Part shown: positions 12,863 through 24,440 of the stretch, piece after piece
Layout of the letters: every line of letters starts with the position of its first letter
How positions within the stretch are numbered: position 1 is the stretch's first letter
From: Zoroaster sp. YZ-2022
Lineage: Eukaryota > Echinodermata > Asteroidea > Forcipulatida > Zoroasteridae
Assembly: GCA_029582265.1 (NCBI GenBank)
Contig: CM055820.1
Span: 14,063,695 to 14,127,694 of the forward strand
Direction: 5' to 3'
DNA: 64,000 nucleotides
Program-made: the position numbers and the translations under genes
The notes under the pieces: generated by a model
The model's database searches: none
Told to the model about the DNA's origin: nothing
What the model saw: the letters and a program-made list of their open reading frames with translations, nothing else

Positions 12863-13087
12863 CGCAATGGTAAATCAGTCAATTTAATTAGAACATCATT
12901 GCGCTTACTTTTATAGCATCAACTGTTTACACGCTATAGAACTTCAGAACACGCTATAGAAGAGCTTTTTAAATCCTAGTTTGAACAGCTGTATATTGAA
13001 TCATTTGTATGGACCATCTGTTGACTACATTTTTGTTTAACTCCTTAAAAAGACTGTTAAAATCCATTGTATTAAATAAATACACGA

Positions 13088-13370
13088 GACACGAGACGAT
13101 CAGAGCATACTGATCGAGTTGTAACCTCCAGTATTTGGGAGGAGTAAATTTGACCCCGCCCCAATCCTTAACCCACCAGTATTTATTTGCAGACAAGCAG
13201 GTATTGCTATAGGATATAATAGGCTGCTCCTGAAGACGATCAGAGCATACTGATCGAAACGTCGAGTTGTAACCTCCAGTTCTTTTCAGAACTAATTACT
13301 ACTCAATAGAGAATTTCACATGGTGTCACCGCAATTAGTCTTACTTATCCTTCTCACCATGCAAAGCTAC
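13088..13370 (+). repeat. two hammerhead-like repeat copies, one deleted
   Basis: The first (13096-13132) has the GATCAG...CTGATCG hairpin but lacks the following AAACGTC. The second (13222-13370) has CTGAAGA, hairpin and GAAACGTC intact (13230-13263), then the family tail to the AAGCTACAAGTTTTAC end also seen at 20640 and 41440. Confidence 0.65.
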
Positions 13371-13956
13371 AAGTTTTACGTCTTAAATAAATAAGTTCCC
13401 CCTTTTTGGTGTCGTCCGAACCGTTTTCAACCATACCATATCTGCTCCGTGCACATCATAGCCCTCTAGCGGTGACATTTTATGGATGCACCCTACTAAA
13501 TAGTGAGGAATTCATGTGCCGAGCTGTTTATCATAAAGTGTATGTCCTCATTTTGTTCTGAAAAACAACGATTTGAGGCCCATACATTTGATGGATTGTG
13601 TAAAATGGCCCAATATCATAACCTGGGGTCCTTGACTTCCATCTGTGAGTATTTTGGATACACTAGGCCATGAAAAAGTGGTCCTAATTTGTTTTCAAGC
13701 GTAAGGCCTTTTTCCAAAATGGCTGCTTTTCAATGTGGTCGTTTTCACTACTGTAGAGGGTGGTTTTCATTGGAAACCTGGACTTTAGACAGTAAATAGA
13801 GAAGAAAATAAAAGGTTATATATTGATCAATATTTTTTCTTTTGGTTTTAAAAACTGTGGGAAACTAAGCATTTTTTAATGATTTTTGAATATTTTGTGT
13901 TTAGCACTGTTTACTATGGGAGTTTATTTAGTGGGGTGCACCCTTATGGGTTCATA

Positions 13957-14256
13957 CCACTGATCTCTATACTAACTGGATAGGAGATGGGCGCTGATTG
14001 GCCAATGGCCTATAAAAAGTTGAAGTAACCGGCCGCCATGTTGGTTTCCCCAAAAGGTCAAGAGTCAAATGTCATGTTAGCATACAGACAATAACAACAT
14101 CTGGTTCAGCAGCACTCGTCATTGTCGTCGGTCGGGTAGCATTAAGCCTGTCTGGCCGTCACGCATGCGCCTTCTTTTTTGGGGAACAAAGATGGCGAAC
14201 AACGAGCTTCAGCCAATCGGCGCGATCTCCTATCCAGTTAGTATAGAGATCAGTGG
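13957..14256. repeat. 300-bp MITE with long TIRs
   Basis: Both ends read CCACTGATCTCTATACTAAC and continue through TGGATAGGAGAT. A second inverted pair further in surrounds the TTGGGGAA / GCCATGTTGG blocks. The flanks TTCATA / TTCACA may be an imperfect duplication. No ORF. Confidence 0.7.
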
Positions 14257-15826
14257 TTCACACACGCTTCAAACGTATACATCGTATATAGCACCTTCGC
14301 ATGAATGATTAAATAAATAAAAAATTTAATACCAATCACAAATGCCTCCACTCTCATTAAGGATACCATGAAACTGTACTTAGTCCGAAGATAGAAACCG
14401 TTTATTAATGTAAATAACTCTGCATTTTAAATTAATATTAATTTTTCTTTATATACGCATACGACTGTTGTGCCAAAAATAACAAATGCAGGCGATGATA
14501 TACCCTGGTGATATTTTGCAGATTACATCAACAGAAACAGAAATAGTTTTTAATGCTTCATACTTTAATCATATTAGTCGTAAATACGCGCATCACCAGG
14601 GGGTTTGGGGAGCGAACGAACCCTTTTGTGGTTTAATTTATTTTAGAAAATCATGTTCATTTCCAATTTCTTTTTCTGATATTAAATTTGTCTTTACTTT
14701 GAACCATCTTTTGGATCCTCAAAGTCGCTGAAATCCGCACAGCTTTCGTGGTATTCTCCCCTGGGCAGGGACCGACACATACCACGTGCTCGCCTTACTC
14801 CAGATATGTACGAAAACAAACTCCCTGCAAAAAAAAGTACTTAAATCGACCCATGACATTGGCAATATATTACGTCTTCAAATGAAATTCATATCTTTAA
14901 GTTATAGTTTACATTTTCAAGGGCTTGGGCTTTATAAACAATTAACTAATTTTTTGTGTGATCTTGTTTATTGGTGATGTCTTTTTTTATAAATATTTTC
15001 AACTCAATAAAGAAGCGATAGTTCGAAAGCCGGCAGAGCCAGACACGATGCAGCGGCGTAGCCAGGACTTTTTCAGTGGGAGGAACAGGGAGGGAACTGC
15101 TTTTCAGTGGGAGAACTGCTTTTCGGCGGGAGCCAGGGGTATGGGTTTTTTCCCCTTTTCTTTTCCTTTTCTTTTTTTGGGGCACTATCGGGATTTTTGT
15201 TGACTTCGCTGACACGAAGAGACTTGGGTATATTAGTCCTAATCATAGAGTTGCTCTGAGATCAGCAAACATGCATGGCACATACATATAAACCAGTCAT
15301 TCATTTAGGTCATACATTTTGACAGCCGTTGGAGAAAATGAGCTATCAGTTTGTCTGTGTTGAAACGAATTGTGCTTTTTGAGACAATGATGAAAATGTT
15401 TCTATCAAAATGACAAACGACACAAAAAGTGATTTTCTTGTATCCATTTCTACAAGTTTATTCCCTTCACCAGTATAAAATATTTCTTTCTTACACTCGT
15501 ACATTATTTGTAAAAAGTCTTTCCCTTGCCCTACTAGTACTACAGTTAAATCAAAATATTACCAGACGGCACGCTCATCTAAAGTTATGGTCGTTACTAA
15601 GTAAAATCATACTTTGTTCTAAAAAACAGTAAAATGAATAATCATTTACATACTCCGATAGTTCTTAAATGGGGTAAATCATTTATGAAGTTGACAATAA
15701 TTGTTGTGTGATCTGAAACATTTTTGTTAAAAATGGAACTAAAAAAATCAGCATCGAGAAACGTACTTTTTGGTTTTTGGAGTGTATTTCCAATACGTTT
15801 ATGCATATCAAGAATTCACTTGTCTG
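14257..15826. other. intergenic, with a solo hAT-like end
   Basis: AT-rich sequence without recognisable genes. From about 15050, CAGCGGCGTAGCCAGGACTT followed by GGGAGG-rich sequence resembles a hAT terminal end, with no matching right end nearby. The same end sequence occurs inside the foldback elements near 31.4, 54.5 and 56.6 kb. Confidence 0.45.
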
Positions 15827-16765
15827 CAGTGGCGCACCCAAGGGGGGAGGGGCTTGGGGGGCTCGAGCCCCCCCCCCCCCAAGGGCCCGCTGATGTTTTA
15901 TTTTTTTTTTAAAGAAGGAGCCAGGAAAGAGAGCAAAATCTGAGCCCAAGTCTTGTCTACAGAGGAGTTCGGCAAGGAGTATAGGGCAGTGGTACAAGGG
16001 ATGGGGACTCAGGAGACTCAAGCTCCCCTCCAAAAGTTTTTCATTTATTCCACTCACTATTATATTTTACGGCGTTGCGTATGCATGTGCATGTAAGCTT
16101 GAAGGGCCACCAGTATATATAACAAGCATTTTTACATTCTCCCCCGCCATGGTGCACCCTGATCAGGGAGCAGCTTTACTTAATTTTATTTTCATTTTCT
16201 GTTGTCCGTTTCTCTTGTTGAGGTCGTTGACTGTCGTTGAGGTTACTCGTAAAATTTAAACACGCCCGCATTATAATCAACTCCTTTCCAGTTTGTACAC
16301 AATGGCCCAGGATTGGGTTTTAATTTACAAAGATTATGTGACACTCTAGCAAACACCGATTGGATAATATTGGGATTTGGTTTTGCCGCCAAATTCGTGT
16401 TTGAAAAAATTTAGCTCCGCCCGGAATGATCACAAACTTTACGTCCACGCAATGAAAGTATTTAACTATAGAAATCTTGCAGACGAAACAAGCTCAAGTT
16501 CTTTACATCAAGAGGAGGAAATTATATGGAAGGTAAAACCCTACGAGTCCGAATCATGCCATAATGTCTTCTTTTTATGACTAGAAACCACCAGGAAACA
16601 TTTAACATGTGCCGTATGTTCACTGACGAGCACGACTAGGGACATGGCTGCAGCCGCGCCAGCGGTTATGGTTTGGGTCAGCCATGTCTCTCCCCCATAT
16701 TGGATTTCAAATAAAAATATTTTGAGCCCCCCCCCCCCCCCAATCAAATCCTGGGTGCGCCACTG
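15827..16765. mobile_element. non-autonomous hAT element, 939 bp
   Basis: The terminal inverted repeat is CAGTGGCGCACCCA at the left and its complement (with one extra mismatch inward) at the right. A perfect 8-bp duplication CTTGTCTG flanks it at 15819-15826 and 16766-16773, the hallmark of hAT transposition. The interior has G/C homopolymers next to both ends and no transposase. The element looks young, as the target duplication is unmutated. Confidence 0.9.
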
Positions 16766-16773
16766 CTTGTCTG

Positions 16774-17484
16774 CTTTAATAATTTCGTTGAACTGAGATA
16801 CAATAAACAAGCAACCTTTCAGGTTCTAATCGTATCAGTTGTTTTACATTGTTTCATTAAGAACAATTATACACATATTTCCAGGGAAGATTTATACCAC
16901 CAAGACACTTACAATAATTACGGTAAGTTAAAAAATTAAAATTTCACCATTTAGTTACATTTTAATACAAATTATTTAACTGATAAAAACGGAACCAAGT
17001 TAAAGTTACCAAATCATGCATATAGGAACACAAGAAATATAGAAATATACCTTAATAGAAATTAAGCTAAGAAATATGTCTCAAAAATTATTGTTCACAC
17101 TTTTTGTAGTCACTGACGAGAAATTTATTCATGTGAAGATAAACCACCGTGATAAAAAAATATAAAAACAACATCTCAACTTTGTTACATCAACTTCTAA
17201 TTCAAAATAAATCAAAAAGGCTTATTTTCAGAGAGGTATTTGTAATGATAACATCTCAGTATAGTTCAGCTGCTACATACCCAATTGTGCACTCTTTTAT
17301 TCCCATATTTCAAAACTCTAGTCCGCCCCAAAATAGGTAAGACCCAAATTGGGGCCATAGCTTAAAATAATATTTGGCCCATTTTTAACCCCCATGCAAA
17401 ATGTCATACTTTTTACGTGCAAAATTGTTTTGTGTAGCAGCTAAACTAGTATTTCCATCCAAGCTGTTTCGTTCATGACGTCAT
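16774..17484. other. AT-rich 3' flank of the SBP gene
   Basis: No gene or repeat family is recognised. As it follows the stop codon of the minus-strand SBP gene it may hold its 3' UTR. Confidence 0.35.
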
Positions 17485-20400
17485 TCAGTCAACACAAGCC
17501 ACGTCTTTTGTCGACGTTGCACCTGAAAAAAATTAAATATAACAATAATAATGTTGATTAATTCTACCTTATGAATGAATAGTACTATTATTTTCGTTAC
17601 CCTCATAGCGACTGAGTCGTGAGCCTCTGTCGCCCGTGATCAAGACTTTATCCTGCGATAAAGACCGTAATCCCTTATGTCGATTATTGACTGTAAATTT
17701 AGTTTTTTTTCTAATTAAATCAATGTCAATACTGTATTTTTCTCACCGTGTTTCTCAGTGACTTCAGAGCAGATTCGTCGGTACTCTGACGATAGTTTCA
17801 ATTCCTCAAAAGCTGGATTCCACCAGCTGGAAAGGCGACTGTCTTTACGCACCATTATCGCCCCACCAGCTTGCATGCATGTAGTAATTGTATTTCCCGT
17901 GACCATATCAAGATCTGCTACAAGATTGTAGATGTTGACGTTGGTAAACACAGCATCGATCTATATGAAAAAGATTTGGGTTTAGTCAGTGATGGTTAAC
18001 TTTAAGCAATTTCTTTGTTATTTTACTACTTTTTTAATTGAGCCATTCTCTCAACCAATCAGAATTTCTTAACTTTCTGTGGCATTTATGAAAGGTAATA
18101 TTCGTCGATAATCAATGCTTGAAGTGTTCAATGTTCTGTCCTTAAAGAGGCATATAGTCTTTGAATTACATGCAACGCTGTCATAGCAACAGTGCTGTTG
18201 CCAAATAATAGTAGTTAATTTTAAAAAGATTTCATCAAATGAGACAACCAAGTTGTCTTGTAATTAGCGAGAATTTATCACAAATGCAACCGTCTGGTCA
18301 GCAGCGCCGACATCATTCAGACTGGTTCCACGTGTTGTACGCATGTTACACGTTGATTGAAAAGACCGGAGTACCAGGCTGCCTCCATGCACATAGCATA
18401 GAGGTTAATCAGTGCAAAAGCGACCACGTGATTGATTGTATCAAAAATGACTTGATTATTTTCAACAATCACAGAGAAGCGACAAAATTGTCAGGGGTAT
18501 TTGTGTTGAGTTTAATATTCTACCTTTGGAAGACCCTTCCATCCATGAATGTCTTGTGTTTTTAATTTGACCAACTCAAAGACTTAAAATAAAATGATTG
18601 CTAGGAAACCTAGCAATGATTTTCACTGTACCGTTCCATCATTCACAGCTGTTATTAAGTCCTCCCTGCTTGTGTAGTGAATAATCTTGTCTGCTGGCAA
18701 GTCCGCTCCCTGAGTGAACAAATCAAACAGAAATATGATAAGACTATACGGCAGTGACCTATTTCTGCTGGAACTTGGACAAGTCAGTCGGTGTATGAGG
18801 TGAAAACCAGATATACAGAACATAAACTTCAAATTTCAATCGGCACAGATCAAGCTGGTAACAGTAACTGAACACACACAAAGTTTTCATATTATTATTC
18901 TATACACAAAAATGATTACACCATGACGTCACGTTTTACCGCTACATTTTGCTAACTTTTAGTACTGTGTTTTGGGATAAACATTTTTTGTATGTGAATT
19001 GACAAAAAGTTGTTAGAAAAGTTTGAAAAAAATAAAATAGTCTTCATGTTATTCAACACTTGAACCGAATATTCTCACTGGCAACTTTTCTCGTTTGAGG
19101 CAGAACTCGTTTGATGCATCACCATCTATGAAGCCGATGGTCTTCCCCGTGATGTCAGAGCTGTCGAAGTTATCAGGGTTACCTTGCTTCACAAAAAACG
19201 CACTTTCAAGGGGTTTTCGGAACGGTGTGGTGAAGGAGACAGAGGCGGTCCGATCGTATGTGTTGTACCAACCTAATGTCAGGAAATTATATAAATTACA
19301 TTTTGCTAAGTTATTCAAACCATCTTCAACTCAACTCAACTAAGTGGAATCATATATTGCTTCTCTCCACCAAGGAACATACGTGTTGGTGTAAAAGGGC
19401 AGTGACTGTTAATGTGTGTTTGACCAGCTGAGGGACTGTTTACTCACCAAGGCGTTGATATGGTTCCAGGAATAGGACCAAGGATTATACTACTGTAGAG
19501 CACTCTGTCGCTTTCGCCAAAGGCACTTAAAATGCAAATTATATTGTTATTTTTTAATTAAGAATGAAAAGCAAAAACATGATTAAGAGAAGGAATATCT
19601 CGCGCATCAGGGGTGGATTCAGGGTGGCTATGGAGACACCACAAAAATTGGCACAAATAAAAAAGCATTGTAAATTTGCATGTACGTTGGAAAGGGGGAC
19701 TTGATCCCTCCCACCCACACCTATTATTCTAGAGGGCTTATGCTATGGTAAAAAGGAAAGATTCAAATATTGGACAAGGAAAATAACGTAACACAATGAC
19801 TTCGAGGATTATGACAAGGGTGATGACTTACCGGTACATCCGTCATACCATCGGCTTACAAGCCCCACCCCTGGGCGTGGTCGCTCCCCAGCCTTTGACT
19901 TGTAGCAGTTTTCGTATACATCCCACATCATTTGACAATTCTTGTTAGCAACATTACACACTAAAGGAAACCAACAATATTGTAGACATTTATGATCATT
20001 ATTCTGCGAGGTAATTTATAATAAGGCCAAAAAAGTATCTAGTTTTTGGTCATTTTTTAATTAAATTATTTTGGGGGTTATCTTCTTCTTTTTTTTCTTT
20101 TTTTTTTGCCAACCAGTAAAACACATGACACATGTATACGCGGTTACTGAAACCAGACCAAATTTCCAATACACAAAGTATGGTGGCTAATAAAAAATTA
20201 TGCAAACTTTCATTACCTCTATGTGAAAAATTCGTTTCAAACAGCGCGTCAGAATTCCAATTGATCCAGCAATTTTGGCTGCAATTGGACATCGTTTCAC
20301 AGCAAAAAATGACCAAAAAAATTACTGACGCGCGGGTCTAATACCGATCAGTAAACTTTTTGAAGTTAACACTTTTTTCGTTGAGTAAGACTAATTGCGG

Positions 20401-21615
20401 TGACACCATGTGGAATCTCAATTGAGTAGTAATTAGTTCTGAAAAGAACTGGAGGTACAACTCGACGTTTCGATCAGTATGCTTTGATCATCCTCAGGAG
20501 AAACTGATTCTCCCGAGGACGATCAGAGCATACTGATCGAAACGTCGAGTTGTACCTCCAGTTCTTTTCAGAACTAATTACTACTCAAGTGAGATTCCAC
20601 ATGGTGTCACCGCAATTAGTCTTACTTATCATCCTCACCATGCAAAGCTACAAGTTTTACTTTTTTTGTTGGTAAGGTTTGAGATTTTGATTTTGTGTAT
20701 ATTCAGTGCTACCTGTGACACTAAGTTCCTGTTGTGTTCTCACAAAACAGCGCCCTCGTTTGTCAAATATAAGTATAAACATAAACATTTAAACAGTATA
20801 CTAAATCTTCACTTTAAGTAAAAGAAAACTGTCCAGAAGCATGGATATTTGCTACAAATATGTATCTACGTAAATGTGCATTTCATAAGCCATTTTAATC
20901 AAGTATTGTAGTCTTCACTATTCATTGTTGCTAGCCTTGGTTCAGGACTATGTTCTTACCTGCTTCAATGATGTCAATGTGGAACCCCCTCACCGTCCCA
21001 GACAACTCATGTCTGTTATTACAATCAGAAAAAGTCAATAAAGTTAAATATTTGCAGCAAAATCACAAATCGTTGGCTCAATGTTTATACCAAACTACGG
21101 TTGGCTTCATTCTGAAACGCTTATTAGGAATGTTTATGATGGCAAAACTGATTATATGAGTATGCTTTACTCTCCTCGAATCAAGATTAAGACATTAACG
21201 TTTAATAATATTCACGGAAAATGTGTTTTTAAAACACGAAACTCTTTTACAGAAAAAAAATGCAAAACTTTGGCAACTTTTTTAACAATGTGCATATTTT
21301 GTTCCTGTTTTATCTCAAGTGAGAGCAGAATTATTTTTTTTTGAGAGAGAGAATATTTTGTTCAGGATAATTGATGCATTAATTAATTCGGTAATTTAGT
21401 AATCAGGAACCTTTATAAATGTGACAAAAATGTAAGTATTTCTAATGGCTAAAAATCTTAAATGTTTATTTTTGTTATGAGATATATTCAATTATTTTAG
21501 GAATAGCAAAGATGCCTCTTATAATCGAGTACATAATTGAGCAAATCTTACATGTACTCCAAGTTAGTGCCGTCATGCCCAACTGCAAACATCCATATGG
21601 AATCATCAGCCGCAT
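17485..21615 (-). CDS. bacterial-type family 3 solute-binding protein (SBP_bac_3 fold), locus A
   Basis: Seven exons in minus order: 21615-21552, 21012-20960, 19960-19832, 19272-19079, 18709-18632, 17960-17747, 17522-17485. Lengths are 64, 53, 129, 194, 78, 214, 38, all phases agree, and about 255 codons end in TGA; a 5' exon with the start and probably a signal peptide was not found. The order of motifs follows bacterial amino-acid-binding proteins: GTVRGFHIDIIEA (lobe 1), YDRTASVSFTTPF (carboxylate-binding Arg region), SSDITGKTIGFIDG (hinge to lobe 2), IDAVFTN, then IMVRKDS and NPAFEELK with a C-terminal cysteine tail. No membrane segments occur between the lobes, so it is not an ionotropic glutamate receptor. 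Extra cysteines suggest a secreted, disulfide-bonded protein. Ligand unknown. One donor is GTACAG (after 18632). Exons 3 to 7 match locus C exactly in length. Confidence 0.75.
20060..20340 (-). repeat. dispersed repeat, intron copy
   Basis: On the minus strand it starts ACCCGCGCGTC and carries GTCCAATTGCAGC and TTTTCACATAG. A diverged copy lies at about 60800-61050 on the plus strand. Both lie close to the third recognised SBP exon, so they may be inherited from gene duplication or be independent insertions. Confidence 0.55.
20370..20662. repeat. inverted pair of hammerhead-like repeats
   Basis: The left unit (about 20375-20505) reads on the minus strand with CTGAGGA and GAAACGTC. The right unit (20508-20662) reads on the plus strand with CCGAGGA and GAAACGTC. 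The two are near-perfect complements, forming a 290-bp foldback in an intron of SBP locus A. Confidence 0.75.
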
Positions 21616-21759
21616 CTGCAAAGAAACCATTATGGATTACGCCCGTTATGGATTTGTGTCTTAACCATCAAAACAGGCCTACATCAAGCGGCCATCTTTT
21701 AAATTTAACATCAAGACCTTTATTTTAAAGTTACTTCAATAATTGTTAATTATAATATA

Positions 21760-22021
21760 CTACTCAAAACAATTTAGGGAACACCGGAATAATCTCAGTT
21801 AAAGCAAGATCATTTATTTCAGATAAACACAATGTTTCACAGGGTGTTGATGAGGCTAACTGCACAATAAACAGATGATAAAGGATGCATGTGATTACAC
21901 ATTCATGGCATGACTAATTGAAAAGAGAGGGGGGATGCAAAAGCCAAAATCCGGATTTCATGGAACATTTCAAACCTATTTGATGTTAAAAATCCGGTGT
22001 TCCCTAAATTGTTTTGAGTAG
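21760..22021. repeat. Tc1/mariner-type MITE with TA duplication
   Basis: TIRs read CTACTCAAAACAATTTAGGG and continue to AACACCGGA; TA flanks at 21758-21759 and 22022-22023. The length is 262 bp with no ORF. A diverged copy at about 23955-24260 contains an inserted hAT-like end (GCGGATCCAGGAATTTTC). Confidence 0.8.
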
Positions 22022-22029
22022 TATATAAA

Positions 22030-24440
22030 TATGATAATTATTGCCAAATACAAAGGGGGCAACACTATTTAAAGGGGATTTTAAAATACAAAGACAAGCG
22101 ACGATAATTAAACATATTTACAGTAGCACCATAATGATATTGAAGTGAACTTTACACTCAACTTTAACATGAACCAATAATTTGACTCGCACGGAGATCA
22201 GAAACTGGATACATTTATGTTGGCCTATAGAGCGTTGGCTATTCGAAGAACTACAACGGAATCACTCAGTCGACCTGGCCTATAGAGCGTTGGCTATTCG
22301 AAGAACTACAAAGGAATCAGTCGACCAAGGATGCATACTAGTGATTACACTGTTTTCTGGGGCGTTTCTAATAAAGCAAGGATTTAACTTATAATGAAAT
22401 CACTGTAGTATAATTCGAGCCTAAATATATCACCAATAACCGTTTTCTTTCCTCCCTGAAATAAATAATTTCCCACTCTGATTGACCGGATCACTGTGTG
22501 GGCGCCTTCAAAAGTACCTCCTAAGTTTGACAAACGTTACAAAGGGGGATGGGCAGATTGTACCCAGGGGATTTTATACAAAGCCTTATACCATGCTTAT
22601 ACCTACTTATCCTGTACGGTATGGTTCAACTTTCTGCTGAATTTTACAGTCTGATGTGGTCCTGGTCGAGAGCCAGGAATTTACACTGCCAAAAAAGCAG
22701 ACAATGATGGCCAAATACCATTTGACTACCAATACGCGATCGACGGTAAGATTGTGTTGCTTAGTCTGGGTGAAGACATTTTGCTTGAATTGTCATAAAT
22801 CTGGTCTGTACTAGTACTAGGCGCCTCGCTCTGCATCATACTGATCGTTGCTGTGATTGTTTATTTAAATTCATGGCCTACATATAGGTCCCTATCACTA
22901 CATTGCCATTGTATAGGGATCAGCTTGCAAGGTCAAATGCAGTATATTATTATTCGTCATCAGACCGAAAAAGGTGCATTTAAATTTGAATGTGGTTTTG
23001 TTATATGAGAACCTTCGCGTGTCCCTAGATACCACGGGTCGATAAACATCAATTGTTGGCGCATGCGCACTGCCCACGTTTAAGGCAAAAAAGGGCAAAC
23101 AAGATTGAGAAGTGTGTTTGTTTGTTTGTCATGTATGTGCACAAGTATAAACCATGGTTTAACCGAATTTCTGATTGTAATTAGTAGCATGGTTTAAATC
23201 ATGGTATGGCTGAACAGCGATATTGCATGTGCTCCGGAAAGACTTCTAATAAAGACCAATTAGAGAATGCCAAAATCACCAACTTAAATGGGCAGTATCG
23301 TCTGTGGAGCAGACATTGAGTACCATGGATGGTGTCAGTCTCAGGTGAAGCACATTACTGGCTCGCGCTGAATTGTCGCCAATCTGGTCTGACCCTTACA
23401 TCATAGGCCGGGAGCCTCTTAAACTGCTCAGCGTAAAGATCGTTAGATCGATCTGATTTGCTCTATTGAAATTCGTGGGGCGATATCTGTCAGTCCTATC
23501 ATTCCATGACTTGTGTTGTTTCCATTTGTAACGGGATCAGCTTGCAGGTCAAATGCAATATATATATTAACTCGTCATCACAGGTTTCATCAATATTGCA
23601 ACGACCAAGTTATGATATGTGGTGTAGGATGTTATAATGCTCAAAGAACCTTCGCATTTAGATTTTCCCTAGTATTGCGCATGTTGTATGGTCCTGGGTA
23701 TTCGACTAAACATCAATATAGTTGGCGCATGCGCACTGCCCACGTTGGCAAAAATTATTGATATGTATTGACAAACAAGATTGAGAATGTGTTGATGTTA
23801 ACGCGTTTTGTCATGTATGTGCCTGAAAGTATAACACCATGGTTCAGTACAGCTGAAATTTTCTGATTGCGAATTAAGTAGGCATGGTACCAAGCAATCA
23901 TGGTATGGGGCTACAGCGTTGCATGTGCTCGGAAATAGACGCAGATACAAAGTATACTACTCTCAAAACAATTTAAGGCTGATTTTTTAAACATCAAAGA
24001 GGTTTGAAATGTATCCAGGCGCGGATCCAGGAATTTTCATTTAGACGGGGCCCCACCTTCTCTCTTTGGGCGAACCGCGAGCGCGAAGCGCAATAGTCAT
24101 GTCACATGGAGGGTCAGGGCCCGCTTAAAGCACTACAGAAAAATTTATCTGTTTCTGGTTGCTCTGTGGTGCAATCTGAGGCGTGACAGACTTTCACCTG
24201 ACTTTATCTTGCAAATGAAATGATCTTGGCTTAACTAGATTATTCCGGTGTTCCCTATATATTATATATATATAGTAGTATATATCATACATATATATGT
24301 ATGAAAGTTTGGCTATAACAAAATATATATATAAATAAATCAATAATGCATCTGATACACACCAATTTAGCGATGTCTGACTACAACAATATAAGTTTCT
24401 CCTCTCTAATTTTAAATGGCATTTTAATTTGCAGTTTTGA
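22030..24440. other. degraded, partly duplicated sequence
   Basis: No gene. A 55-bp tandem duplication begins with TGGCCTATAGAGCG at 22221 and 22276. A larger diverged direct duplication pairs about 22900-23260 with 23515-23940 (shared GGGATCAGCTTGCA, GGCGCATGCGCACTGCCCAC, ATCATGGTATGG). A broken mariner MITE ends the stretch. Confidence 0.5.

Noticed and set aside
11625..12887. Plus-strand ORFs opposite the GCNT gene
   Set aside because: They are antisense shadows of a well-supported minus-strand coding sequence.
20060..20340. Protein exon suggested by similarity to 60800-61050
   Set aside because: Frames are not conserved between the copies and stops differ; it behaves as a non-coding repeat.
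17485..21615. Ionotropic glutamate receptor as identity of locus A
   Set aside because: The S1- and S2-like lobes are joined by soluble exons only; no channel segments are encoded between them.
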